16,214 bases of DNA, taken from Clostridia bacterium. Its GTDB lineage: Bacteria; Bacillota; Clostridia; TANB77; CAG-508. Made by a program: the position numbers and the translations under genes. Location: positions 1-16,214 of the forward strand of contig CAAGEF010000285.1 of assembly GCA_900768805.1 (NCBI GenBank), read 5' to 3'. The notes under the pieces are model-generated. The model was not told the DNA's origin. It did no database searches and was given only the letters and a program-made list of their open reading frames with translations. Shown piece by piece: positions 6,745 to 13,900 of this stretch (position 1 is the stretch's first letter; the number at the start of each line of letters is the position of its first letter).

Positions 6745-6773
6745 ATTATACACTGTTAACATAATTTTTTCAA
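6745..6773 (-). promoter_or_regulatory. Sigma-A promoter of the HD-domain gene
   Basis: TTGAAA (6768-6773), 17 bases, then a perfect TATAAT (6745-6750) on the minus strand. Transcription would start near 6738, which argues against the upstream TTG at 6730 as start codon. Confidence 0.8.
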
Positions 6774-6804
6774 GTGTTTTTTATTTATACTTTAAAAAGT
6801 TATT

Positions 6805-7578
6805 TTAATTTATTTGAATTCTTTCTATCCCTATTGCTTTATTTGTTGTATCATCTATTTCAAAAACACATCCATTAAGCATAGTATCACCTTCTGCTAT
6901 TTTATATCTTTCAGGTAAAGAGGTTTCGAATCTTTTAACAGAAGCATCTATACTCATTCCTATTACAGAATCTACTGGGCCTGTCATACCTATATCTGTA
7001 ATGTAAGCAGTACCATTTTTCATGATTTTTTCGTCAGCAGTTTGAACATGTGTATGTGTACCAAATATTACTGTTGCATCTCCGTTTAAATAATGTGCTA
7101 AAGCGATTTTCTCAGCAGTTGCTTCTGCATGAAAATCTATTACAATTATATCCACCATTTGTTTTATTCTATCAATTATTTCTTTTGCTACTAAAAAAGG
7201 ATTTTCAGACAATACAGACATTGTTACTCTTCCTATTAAATTTATTACAGCAATTTTTTTGTTTTTGCATTCATAGATTCTGTATCCTTTTCCAGGATTA
7301 TTTTTCGAATAATTTGCTGGTCTAATTATTCTTTTATCATCAATAAATCCAAAAATATCTTTTTTTCCCCATGTATGATTTCCCATTGTTACAACATTAG
7401 TTTTTGCTGCAATTAATTCTTTATACATTTTTTCTGTAATTCCCATTCCATCAGCAGCATTTTCACCATTTACTATAACAAAATCAATTTGTTTTTCCTC
7501 TATAATTTTAGGCAATTCTAACTTTAATTTATTTAAACCATCTTTTCCAACTATATCACCTACTGCTAAAATTTTCAT
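6805..7578 (-). CDS. ymdB: YmdB family metallophosphoesterase
   Basis: This 257-residue protein matches the YmdB family (TIGR00282). In Bacillus subtilis the protein hydrolyses cyclic nucleotides such as 2',3'-cAMP and affects RNA decay and the switch between motility and biofilm. The dinuclear metal site is complete and in the standard places: D8 (VGDIVG), E39-N40 (NGEN), N67-H68 (GNHTW), H150 (DFHAE), H175 and H177 (GTHTH). Length is normal for the family. An AGGGGAG ribosome binding site supports the ATG. The zinc-ribbon gene lies 71 bases upstream in transcription, with a hairpin but no clear promoter between them, so part of the expression may come from read-through. The usual neighbours rny or recA are not here. 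Confidence 0.95.
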   Translation of the reverse strand: MKILAVGDIVGKDGLNKLKLELPKIIEEKQIDFVIVNGENAADGMGITEKMYKELIAAKTNVVTMGNHTWGKKDIFGFIDDKRIIRPANYSKNNPGKGYRIYECKNKKIAVINLIGRVTMSVLSENPFLVAKEIIDRIKQMVDIIVIDFHAEATAEKIALAHYLNGDATVIFGTHTHVQTADEKIMKNGTAYITDIGMTGPVDSVIGMSIDASVKRFETSLPERYKIAEGDTMLNGCVFEIDDTTNKAIGIERIQIN

Positions 7579-7606
7579 TCGATTATCTCCCCTCGCTATA
7601 TATAAT

Positions 7607-7634
7607 ATAAAGGCGGAACTGATTCCGCCTTTAT
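7607..7634 (-). terminator. Hairpin between the zinc-ribbon gene and ymdB
   Basis: A perfect 12-bp stem (7607-7618 with 7623-7634, core AAGGCGGAA/TTCCGCCTT) with a 4-base loop. The minus strand then reads ATTATATATA, which is a poor T tract. It may be a leaky terminator or a processing/stability hairpin that lets some transcripts continue into ymdB. Confidence 0.6.
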
Positions 7635-7649
7635 GATATTTTATATTAA

Positions 7650-7934
7650 TTATACATTAGTTATAACATCATCATGAGAAGTTTTAGAATCTTGATTTGT
7701 TTCTGGAATTACAACGCCTTTAAATTCAGAAGCACTTAAATATCTATTCAAGTTTTTCATAGTTATTCCAGTAGAATGAGCTACATCTACTCTTGTAATT
7801 CCATCTTCAATTCCATCCATAAGGAATCCTTTCAATTTATTAACATCTGCAGTATCTTTTTTTTGACAGTTTTGACAAACATCTATTTCTGATGCAAAAA
7901 AAGTTCCGCAACGAGCACATCTTTTTATTACCAT
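7650..7934 (-). CDS. Zinc-ribbon and helix-turn-helix protein, YvyF-like
   Basis: This 94-residue protein has an N-terminal zinc-ribbon with CxxC pairs at C6/C9 and C20/C23. A helical part with a helix-turn-helix look follows (about residues 46-70; VDVAHSTGITMKNLNRYL resembles a recognition helix), and then a short polar tail. The layout resembles the small YvyF/TIGR03826 proteins encoded in flagellar regions of Bacilli and Clostridia, but no flagellar or FlgM gene is visible here, so that link is tentative. It is probably a cytoplasmic regulator that binds DNA or protein. An AGGAGGG ribosome binding site supports the ATG. It has its own promoter and is followed by a hairpin before ymdB. Confidence 0.8.
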   Translation of the reverse strand: MVIKRCARCGTFFASEIDVCQNCQKKDTADVNKLKGFLMDGIEDGITRVDVAHSTGITMKNLNRYLSASEFKGVVIPETNQDSKTSHDDVITNV

Positions 7935-7966
7935 AATATAAGTCCCTCCTATTTTTTTATTATTTT

Positions 7967-7996
7967 ATCATATTCCATAAAAAATTTAAATATCAA
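7967..7996 (-). promoter_or_regulatory. Promoter of the zinc-ribbon gene
   Basis: TTGATA (7991-7996), 18 bases, then TATGAT (7967-7972) on the minus strand, about 30 bases before the start codon. Confidence 0.6.
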
Positions 7997-8013
7997 TTAT
8001 AATTATTTTCTTA

Positions 8014-8535
8014 TTAATTATTTTTCAGCTCTTTTGTTTCAGTTCTTTGAAAATATTCAAAAAATTCACTTTCTTCATAAACTTTTGTATCATCTACTAT
8101 ATAAAAAATTTTAGATTTCTCTGCTTCTTTTAATAAAAATGTTATTTTAAAAGCAACACTAGTTATCTTTCCACTAGAATTTTTTATACCTATAATTTCA
8201 TTTTCTAATGTACCTTCACCATAATCAGAAATATATTTACTAAATATATTAGAAGCTTTATTAAAACTTTGAATTTCATCTAAAGAAAATCCTTTATTAT
8301 CATTTATTGAATTAGCTATTGTTGTAATATCTTCACATTTTGCTAAAACATATGCCCATGTTTCTAATATATGCTCTTTTGATTCAGAAAGCTCTGTATT
8401 TTGGGCAGCTTCATGTGATTTTTCTATAACCCCCTTGTCTCCAATAGCCAGATTTATAGAAACACCTGCTAATATTAACATTACAATAACAGTTATTATT
8501 ACTGCAATTAATGTTATTCCTTTTTTATTTTCCAT
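8014..8535 (-). CDS. Type IV pilin-like (pseudopilin) protein
   Basis: This 173-residue protein starts with a class III prepilin signature: a short basic leader ending in KKG (residues 4-6), then ITLIAVIITVIVMLILAG as hydrophobic helix (7-24), followed by a polar globular domain. Prepilin peptidase would cut after G6. The residue five places after the cut, normally Glu, is Ala11; this variation is common in the ITLIA-type proteins of Clostridia, as far as I recall. Only one cysteine (67) is present, so the usual disulfide loop is absent. No pilus assembly genes are nearby, so it is an orphan. An AGAGGAG site 4 bases before the ATG supports the start. The globular domain is not recognisable to me. 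Confidence 0.85.
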   Translation of the reverse strand: MENKKGITLIAVIITVIVMLILAGVSINLAIGDKGVIEKSHEAAQNTELSESKEHILETWAYVLAKCEDITTIANSINDNKGFSLDEIQSFNKASNIFSKYISDYGEGTLENEIIGIKNSSGKITSVAFKITFLLKEAEKSKIFYIVDDTKVYEESEFFEYFQRTETKELKNN

Positions 8536-8565
8536 AGTACTCCTCTTTTGTAAATTTATATAATT

Positions 8566-8594
8566 ATTATATAAAATTTAGTTATTAAAGTAAA
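8566..8594 (-). promoter_or_regulatory. Possible promoter of the pseudopilin gene
   Basis: TTTACT (8589-8594), 17 bases, then TATAAT (8566-8571) on the minus strand. The -35 box is weak (4 of 6), and the AT-rich surroundings make chance matches likely. Confidence 0.45.
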
Positions 8595-8697
8595 TATTTT
8601 AAATATTACATTTATATTACATAATTACTTTTTGTATATTTAATTTTTACCTCTTATATCAATTCAAATCGATACTTTTACCCATGCTATTCTTTAG

Positions 8698-9606
8698 TTA
8701 TAAATCCTCCTTATAACCTAAAACAGTTAAATACATTGCCATTCTTATTGGAACACCATTATGAGCTTGAGTAAAATATACAGCTCTAGGATCATCATCA
8801 ATATCCTCTGATATTTCAGATAACCTTGGTAATGGATGCATAACTAAAGTATTTTCTGAAAACTTATTTAATACTGATTTATTTATAATGAATTCTTCTT
8901 TTCCTAAATCACCTTCAAATCTTTCTTCTTGAATTCTAGTATGATATAAAACATCTATATCTTTTGGAATTTCATCAAAACTTGTACATTCATGATATTT
9001 TATATTTTTGCTTGCAAGTAATTTTATGTATTTTTCTGGTAAACAGAAGCATGGTTTGCTTAAACCCCAAACTTCTATCCCATCATATAAAGTTAGTAAT
9101 TCAAGTAATGAATGAATAGTTCTTCCATAAACTAAATCACCTAATATTGCAATTTTAGCTCCGTCTATTTTTCCTCTTTTTTCTCTTATTGTAAAAATAT
9201 CAAGTAATGCTTGAGACGGATGATCTTTTTTTCCGCTTCCCGCATTTAAAATAGGTACTTTAGATACTGAAGCGGCAATTTCTGCTGCATCATCTTGAGA
9301 ATGACGCATTACAATGCAATCCGCATATCCAGATAAAATTCTTATTGTATCTTGAAGCGTTTCTCCTTTTTTGGTAGAAGAATTCTGAGCATTTTCTGTG
9401 GTAATGGTTTTGGCACCTAATTTAAGTGCAGCAGTTTCAAATGAAAGTCTTGTTCTAGTACTCGGTTCGAAAAATATTGGAGCTACTATTTTGTTTTCTA
9501 AAGAGTTTCTATACTTTTCTGGATTAGCTTTTATATCTTTAGCTAAATCTAAAATTTTCTCCAAACTTTTTCTTGTAAATTGATTACAACTTAAAATATG
9601 TTCCAT
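8698..9606 (-). CDS. pyrB: Aspartate carbamoyltransferase, catalytic chain
   Basis: Joins carbamoyl phosphate and aspartate to make carbamoyl aspartate, the first committed step of pyrimidine synthesis, in the cytoplasm. At 302 residues it has the family's standard length. The carbamoyl-phosphate loop FEPSTRTRLSFE is at residues 46-57, the SxxKGE loop at 77-82, the GSGKKDHPSQALLD segment at 123-136 and HPLPR at 257-261. Catalytic residues look complete. No regulatory chain (pyrI) or other pyr gene is adjacent: the neighbours are an ABC ATPase and a pseudopilin. An AGGG site 7 bases before the ATG is modest. A probable extended -10 promoter lies upstream. No PyrR-type attenuator is visible in the short leader. 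Identity is certain. Confidence 0.98.
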   Translation of the reverse strand: MEHILSCNQFTRKSLEKILDLAKDIKANPEKYRNSLENKIVAPIFFEPSTRTRLSFETAALKLGAKTITTENAQNSSTKKGETLQDTIRILSGYADCIVMRHSQDDAAEIAASVSKVPILNAGSGKKDHPSQALLDIFTIREKRGKIDGAKIAILGDLVYGRTIHSLLELLTLYDGIEVWGLSKPCFCLPEKYIKLLASKNIKYHECTSFDEIPKDIDVLYHTRIQEERFEGDLGKEEFIINKSVLNKFSENTLVMHPLPRLSEISEDIDDDPRAVYFTQAHNGVPIRMAMYLTVLGYKEDL

Positions 9607-9631
9607 ATTATTTTCCCTAGTATAATTTATA

Positions 9632-9640
9632 ATTATACCA
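9632..9640 (-). promoter_or_regulatory. Possible extended -10 promoter of pyrB
   Basis: On the minus strand TGGTATAAT: a perfect -10 box with the TGn extension, but no good -35 box. It lies about 25 bases before the pyrB ATG. Confidence 0.45.
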
Positions 9641-9685
9641 ACCTTTCTTCATTATTTTGTTTATTAAAATAAATTATAATATTTA

Positions 9686-10387
9686 TTACCATTCTATTTC
9701 TTCAATTGGTTTTGGATTATCATTTATCACAACATCTGATACTGTACCATTCTTAAATTTTATTACTTTATCAGCCATTGGTGCTATTGCTGTATTATGT
9801 GTAATTATAACTACTGTCATCCCTTCTTTTCTACAAGTATCTTGAAGCAATTTTAAAATTTGTTTTCCTGTATTGTAATCTAGAGCACCTGTTGGTTCAT
9901 CACATAATAATAATTTGGGATTTTTTGCAATTGCTCTTGCTATTGCTACTCTTTGTTGTTCTCCTCCTGATAATTGTGAAGGAAAATTTTTCATTCTGTT
10001 TTTTAAACCAACTTTTTCTAATACTTCTTTTGGATTTAATGCATCTTCGCATATTTGAGTAGCAAGTTCAACATTTTCAAGTGCTGTTAAATTTTGAACT
10101 AAATTATAAAATTGAAATACAAACCCTATATCTTCTCTACGATACTTTATTAATTCTTTTCCTTTTAATTTTGTAATTTCTTTGTCATCTACAAAAACAG
10201 TCCCAGAAGTTGCTGTATCCATGCCACCTAAAATATTTAAAGTAGTAGTTTTCCCAGCGCCACTAGGACCTATTATACAAACTAATTCTCCTTTTTCAAT
10301 TTCGAAATTAGTATTATTCAAAGCCTTAATTGTTAGTTCACCCATTTTGTATTCTTTTAAAATATTTTTAAACTCTATATATGCCAT
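9686..10387 (-). CDS. ABC transporter ATP-binding protein, MacB/LolD type
   Basis: This 233-residue ATPase subunit contains Walker A GPSGAGKTT (40-48), the Q-loop Q92, the signature LSGGEQQR (139-146), Walker B LLLCDE (159-164), the D-loop GALD and the switch His197. It belongs to the group that pairs with FtsX-like MacB permeases, which export peptides or lipoproteins or sense antimicrobial peptides. Such ATPases normally sit beside their permease, but here the next gene is pyrB and the previous one is a charged protein of unknown function. Its partner must be elsewhere or lost. The AAAGGA site is unusually far (13 bases) from the ATG; no better in-frame start is seen. It has its own promoter. 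Confidence 0.93.
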   Translation of the reverse strand: MAYIEFKNILKEYKMGELTIKALNNTNFEIEKGELVCIIGPSGAGKTTTLNILGGMDTATSGTVFVDDKEITKLKGKELIKYRREDIGFVFQFYNLVQNLTALENVELATQICEDALNPKEVLEKVGLKNRMKNFPSQLSGGEQQRVAIARAIAKNPKLLLCDEPTGALDYNTGKQILKLLQDTCRKEGMTVVIITHNTAIAPMADKVIKFKNGTVSDVVINDNPKPIEEIEW

Positions 10388-10423
10388 ACTTCTAACACAT
10401 TCCTTTCAGTTTTTACTAGCTGT

Positions 10424-10452
10424 ATTTTATAGCTTTTATGCAAAAAAGTCAA
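10424..10452 (-). promoter_or_regulatory. Promoter of the ABC ATPase gene
   Basis: TTGACT (10447-10452), 17 bases, then TAAAAT (10424-10429) on the minus strand. The -35 box is the end of the upstream gene's terminator stem. Confidence 0.7.
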
Positions 10453-10475
10453 CAATATATTTAATATTGCTGACT
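10447..10475 (-). terminator. Terminator after the charged protein gene
   Basis: Two 12-base arms (10447-10458 and 10464-10475) pair with one G:U in minus-strand RNA around a 5-base loop. They are followed directly by six U. The stem starts one base past the stop codon. Confidence 0.85.
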
Positions 10476-10476
10476 T

Positions 10477-10944
10477 TTATCTACTTCTTTCATCTTTACT
10501 AATTACGCCACCTTTAGAATTTCTAGAATCTCCTTGTTCTTTTTCTCTTTCTCTATCTCCTCTTTCAATATCTTGCTCCAATTCTTTTTTTAATTGAGCA
10601 GCTTCTTGTTCTGATTTTGGTCTATAGGAACCATTTTTAAATCCAAATATTTTTCCTATTAACTCTGTTCTTCTTATTATTTCATCACTACATCTCATTC
10701 TTTTTTCAAAATCTTCTTGAGCTTTTCTAGCTTTTTTTCTTTTCTTTCTAGCTCTAATCCACTCAATAGCTTCTTTTGAAAAATCTCCAATTTCTTCTAA
10801 TTCTGTTAATTCCTCAATTGTTAATCCATCTAACATTTGATTTATATCATTTTCTATTTCCACTCTTTTTTTATTTGCTTCTTCATACTTTTTTTCTATT
10901 AATAATTTTTTCTTATTTTGTTCTTTACGTTTCTTTTTTTTCAA
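10477..10944 (-). CDS. Highly charged protein of unknown function
   Basis: I do not recognise this 155-residue protein. It is dominated by Lys, Glu and Arg. The N terminus is strongly basic and helical (about residues 1-30), an acidic helical part follows (about 31-62), then basic clusters (RARKKRKKARKA near 64-75) and a Glu/Arg-rich tail. It has no membrane segment or signal peptide, and long coiled-coil or disordered helices are likely. The pattern could suit binding to nucleic acid or ribosomes, but that is only inference. The start is a TTG preceded by AAGGTGAG 5 bases away. A perfect consensus promoter lies upstream and a strong terminator follows the stop, so it is a single-gene unit and very likely real. 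Confidence 0.75.
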   Translation of the reverse strand: MKKKKRKEQNKKKLLIEKKYEEANKKRVEIENDINQMLDGLTIEELTELEEIGDFSKEAIEWIRARKKRKKARKAQEDFEKRMRCSDEIIRRTELIGKIFGFKNGSYRPKSEQEAAQLKKELEQDIERGDREREKEQGDSRNSKGGVISKDERSR

Positions 10945-10973
10945 ATACTCACCTTCTTTAATAAACTAGAAAC

Positions 10974-11002
10974 ATTATATAATAATTATGTAAAGTTGTC
11001 AA
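10974..11002 (-). promoter_or_regulatory. Consensus sigma-A promoter of the charged protein gene
   Basis: TTGACA (10997-11002), 17 bases, then TATAAT (10974-10979) on the minus strand. Every box position matches the consensus. The predicted start is near 10967, about 23 bases before the TTG codon. Confidence 0.88.
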
Positions 11003-11165
11003 TCATATTACTGTTACAGAATATAACAGCAAAGCCACCAATGAGAAACACTCAAAAGTGGCTTGCAAGTAATAAGTAGACAGAGAGACTGGAATTTGTC
11101 TAAATCTAACATACAAACTATAATTTAGCTGTTTTTGGTACATGTCCCCGAAAACATCTTATTAT
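11003..11165. other. Structured non-coding segment of unusual composition
   Basis: Between the end of ylmH and the promoter of the charged protein gene lie 163 bases without an ORF that are richer in G and C than other gaps. Three stems stand in a row: CTGTTA/TAACAG (11011-11029), AAGCCAC/GTGGCTT (11032-11064) with an inner TGAG/CTCA, and TAGACA/TGTCTA (11077-11102). Near the ylmH end, GGTACATGTCCCCG (11137-11150) contains the palindrome ACATGT and resembles, from memory, REP-type repeats of Firmicutes. It could be a small RNA, a 3' UTR structure or a mobile-element remnant. The strand is undecided. Confidence 0.35.
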
Positions 11166-11960
11166 TTAAATATATTTTTTTACCAAAACTATAAATCTAT
11201 TTTTAGAAGTTTCTTTTATTATCTCTTGATAAATAAACTTTCCTTTACCTCTTATTGTAATAACATCTCCATTAAACAATTTTTTAGAAGTTTTTAATTC
11301 TTCTACTGAATTTATAAAAACTTTTCCAAATTCTATATATTCTTCTGCTTTTGCTCTTGAACATTTTGCTAATTCTGATACAAAACAATCTAATCTGATT
11401 GAAGAAACTATTATAGAAAATTCTTCAAATTTTAATTCATTATTTGATAAATTATTTATATCAATAACATTAAATTCCGATTTTCTAAATCGAGTTAATT
11501 GTTTTAAACCATTTAAAATATACTCTATGTTCTCTTCAAAAACGACTATCTCTGCACCGTTTTCGTTTACAATTATATCGCCTATTTTTTCTCTTTTTAA
11601 TCCTAATTTCATTACTGCACTTAAATATACTCTATGTTCATAATTTTCTTCTTTCGAGTTTTCAATATTTATAACAGCCAAAATATTTTGAATATTTTTT
11701 CTAGCCATTTTTTCATCTATTTTATCAGGGTAAAATACATATATTACTCTTTCTGAATTTTCATTTCCACCATAAGAAAAATATTTATTAATTTTTTCAA
11801 GTTTCAAAAATTTTTCTACTATACTTTTTTCTTGGATATTAAGGAAATCTGTATATGTTACTTTATTTTTGGTTTTTGTAAATTTAATTTTATCTTGAAT
11901 TTTAGAAATTAGCAAATTTTCTTCTGAATCCTTATATTTTTCTTTAAACCTTTTAGACAT
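11166..11960 (-). CDS. ylmH: YlmH family S4-domain RNA-binding protein
   Basis: This 264-residue protein has the layout of YlmH: an N-terminal helical part, a central RNA-binding domain with the signature GLKREKIGDI (120-129), and a C-terminal S4 domain (about 188-243; RLDCFVSELAKCSRAKAEEYI). In Bacillus, YlmH binds ribosomal particles and has been linked to rescue of stalled large subunits. It usually sits in the division cluster near sepF and divIVA; here it follows dxs instead. The ATG is 2 bases after the dxs stop, and its AGAGG ribosome binding site is formed by the last dxs codons, so translation is probably coupled. Family assignment is good; the gene symbol rests on family resemblance only. 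Confidence 0.88.
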   Translation of the reverse strand: MSKRFKEKYKDSEENLLISKIQDKIKFTKTKNKVTYTDFLNIQEKSIVEKFLKLEKINKYFSYGGNENSERVIYVFYPDKIDEKMARKNIQNILAVINIENSKEENYEHRVYLSAVMKLGLKREKIGDIIVNENGAEIVVFEENIEYILNGLKQLTRFRKSEFNVIDINNLSNNELKFEEFSIIVSSIRLDCFVSELAKCSRAKAEEYIEFGKVFINSVEELKTSKKLFNGDVITIRGKGKFIYQEIIKETSKNRFIVLVKKYI

Positions 11961-11962
11961 TC

Positions 11963-13858
11963 CTACCTCTTTTTTATAAGTTTTTTTGCATATTTTTTAT
12001 CTTTTTCAAGCATTCCTCTTGCAATTTTATATACATACTCATCATCAACATTATATAATTTTTCCAACTTAGAAACATCTCCATGAACTATAAATTTATC
12101 CGGATAAGAAACTTTATGAAAAGCTATATCATTTTCTTTAGCTTCAAATAATACCTCTTCTACTTTCGAACCCAAACCACCAATTTCAGTTCCATCCTCT
12201 ATTGTTATAACTTTTTTTGTTTTTCTCGCACTTTTCAAAATAGTCTCTGCATCTATTGGTTTACAAAATCTGGCATTTATTATCTCTGTATTTATATAAT
12301 CTAATTTTAATCTTTCCGATATTCTTTTTGCTTTTGCTACCATTTTTCCAATAGCTATAATACTAATATCTGTACCTTCTTTTATTATTTCTGCTTTTCC
12401 AAATTTTATTTTTGATTCATTTTCAAAACATATTTCTTCTGAACCTCTAGGATATCTAATAACTACAGGTTTTTTAAAATTTATTGCTAATTCAAGCATT
12501 TTTTCTAATTCGCAAAAATCTTTTGGAGCCATTATTGTTATATTTGGAATCGCACTCAATATTGACATATCTAACATTCCTTGATGTGTTTCACCATCTT
12601 TTCCAACTACACCTGCTCTATCTAAACATATTATAACTGGTAAATTTTGTATTGCTATATCATGAACCACTTGATCATAAGCTCTTTGAATAAATGATGA
12701 ATATAATGGAACTACTGGTACTAATCCTTCTCTAGCAAGACCTGCTGCCATCCCAAGTGCATGTTGCTCTGCAATACCTACATCAAAAAATCTTTTTGGA
12801 AATTTTTCAGAAAATTCTCTAAGCCCAGTCCCATCTTTCATAGCAGCAGTAATTGCTACAATTTTTTCATTATTTTCAGCAAGAGAAACTAATTTATTGC
12901 CAAAAACTTTAGAATAATCTTTCTTTTCTACACCAACTTTTACTCCATTTTCAATATTGAATGCAGAAGTACTATGAAATTTATCTGGATTTTCTTCTGC
13001 TGGCTTATAACCTTTTCCTTTTTTTGTTAAAACATGAAGAAGTATTGGACCCTCTTGTTTATTGCATAGTTTTAAAATATTTTCTAATTCTTCAATATTA
13101 TGGCCATCAACTGGTCCAATATATTTAAAACCAATATCTTCAAAATACATTTTAGGAATTACTAATTGTTTAATTCCTCTTTTGGCTTTTTGAACTAATT
13201 TTACAATTTTTCTACCTATAATAGGAATTCTATTTATGAAATATTTTCCTTTTATACTTGTATCTACATATAATTTTCTAACTCGTAATTTTGAAAGTAA
13301 CATAGATATTCCACCAACATTTTTTGATATACTCATTTCGTTATCATTTAAAATAACAAGCATATTTGTATTACTACTTCCAACATCATTTAACGCCTCT
13401 AAAGCCATTCCACCAGTTAAAGCGCCATCTCCAATAACACTTATAACTCTATAATCTTCTTTTTTTATATCCCTAGCACGCGCCATTCCCATTCCTACAG
13501 AAATAGATGTACTACTATGACCTGTATCAAAAGTATCATATTCACTTTCTCCAGTTTTTGGAAAACCAGCAAGCCCTTCGTATTGTCTTAATGTTTTAAA
13601 TTTATCTTTTCTTCCTGTTAAGATTTTGTGTACATAAGTTTGGTGTCCTACATCCCAAATTATTTTATCTTTTGGAGTATCAAAAATGCTATGTAATGCA
13701 ATTGTTAATTCAACCACTCCTAAATTAGATGCTAGATGACCTCCTGTTTTTGATACAGTATTTAATATTTCTTCTCTTATTTCTTTTGCTAATTCCTCTT
13801 TTTCTTTTGTTTTTAATTTTTTCAAATCTTCCGGATAATTTACTTTTTCTAGAACCAT
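11963..13858 (-). CDS. dxs: 1-deoxy-D-xylulose-5-phosphate synthase
   Basis: Condenses pyruvate and glyceraldehyde 3-phosphate to deoxyxylulose phosphate, the entry step of the non-mevalonate isoprenoid pathway (also feeding thiamine and pyridoxal synthesis). It is a cytoplasmic enzyme that uses thiamine diphosphate. Seen here: H41 and H72, GHSSTS (113-118), the cofactor motif beginning GDG at 143 and ending near N171, the catalytic Glu of GIAEQHA (E364), YSSFIQRAYDQ (386-396) and DRAGVVGKDGETHQG (413-427). The 631 residues match the family. An AGAGG site 8 bases before the ATG supports the start. The CobW-type gene ends 42 bases upstream with no clear promoter or terminator between, and ylmH follows after 2 bases, so an operon is likely. 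Confidence 0.98.
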   Translation of the reverse strand: MVLEKVNYPEDLKKLKTKEKEELAKEIREEILNTVSKTGGHLASNLGVVELTIALHSIFDTPKDKIIWDVGHQTYVHKILTGRKDKFKTLRQYEGLAGFPKTGESEYDTFDTGHSSTSISVGMGMARARDIKKEDYRVISVIGDGALTGGMALEALNDVGSSNTNMLVILNDNEMSISKNVGGISMLLSKLRVRKLYVDTSIKGKYFINRIPIIGRKIVKLVQKAKRGIKQLVIPKMYFEDIGFKYIGPVDGHNIEELENILKLCNKQEGPILLHVLTKKGKGYKPAEENPDKFHSTSAFNIENGVKVGVEKKDYSKVFGNKLVSLAENNEKIVAITAAMKDGTGLREFSEKFPKRFFDVGIAEQHALGMAAGLAREGLVPVVPLYSSFIQRAYDQVVHDIAIQNLPVIICLDRAGVVGKDGETHQGMLDMSILSAIPNITIMAPKDFCELEKMLELAINFKKPVVIRYPRGSEEICFENESKIKFGKAEIIKEGTDISIIAIGKMVAKAKRISERLKLDYINTEIINARFCKPIDAETILKSARKTKKVITIEDGTEIGGLGSKVEEVLFEAKENDIAFHKVSYPDKFIVHGDVSKLEKLYNVDDEYVYKIARGMLEKDKKYAKKLIKKR

Positions 13859-13900
13859 AGCATACCTCTTTTTACTGAGAAAAGTCTTTTCATATCCCAG

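Noticed and set aside
6774..6804. Terminator after ymdB
   Set aside because: Only a weak ACTTT/AAAGT self-complementarity without G:C core is visible.
8640..8697. Terminator after pyrB
   Set aside because: TATCGATT/AATTGATA can pair (with one G:U), but the loop is 2 bases and no T run follows on the minus strand.
11131..11165. End of an insertion sequence
   Set aside because: The GGTACATGTCCCCG motif looks repeat-like, but there is no transposase, no matching second terminus and no target duplication in the window.
13859..13900. Terminator between the CobW-type gene and dxs
   Set aside because: A short CTGGGA/TCTCAG stem is possible, but it is followed by A residues and the dxs ribosome binding site, so co-transcription is more likely.
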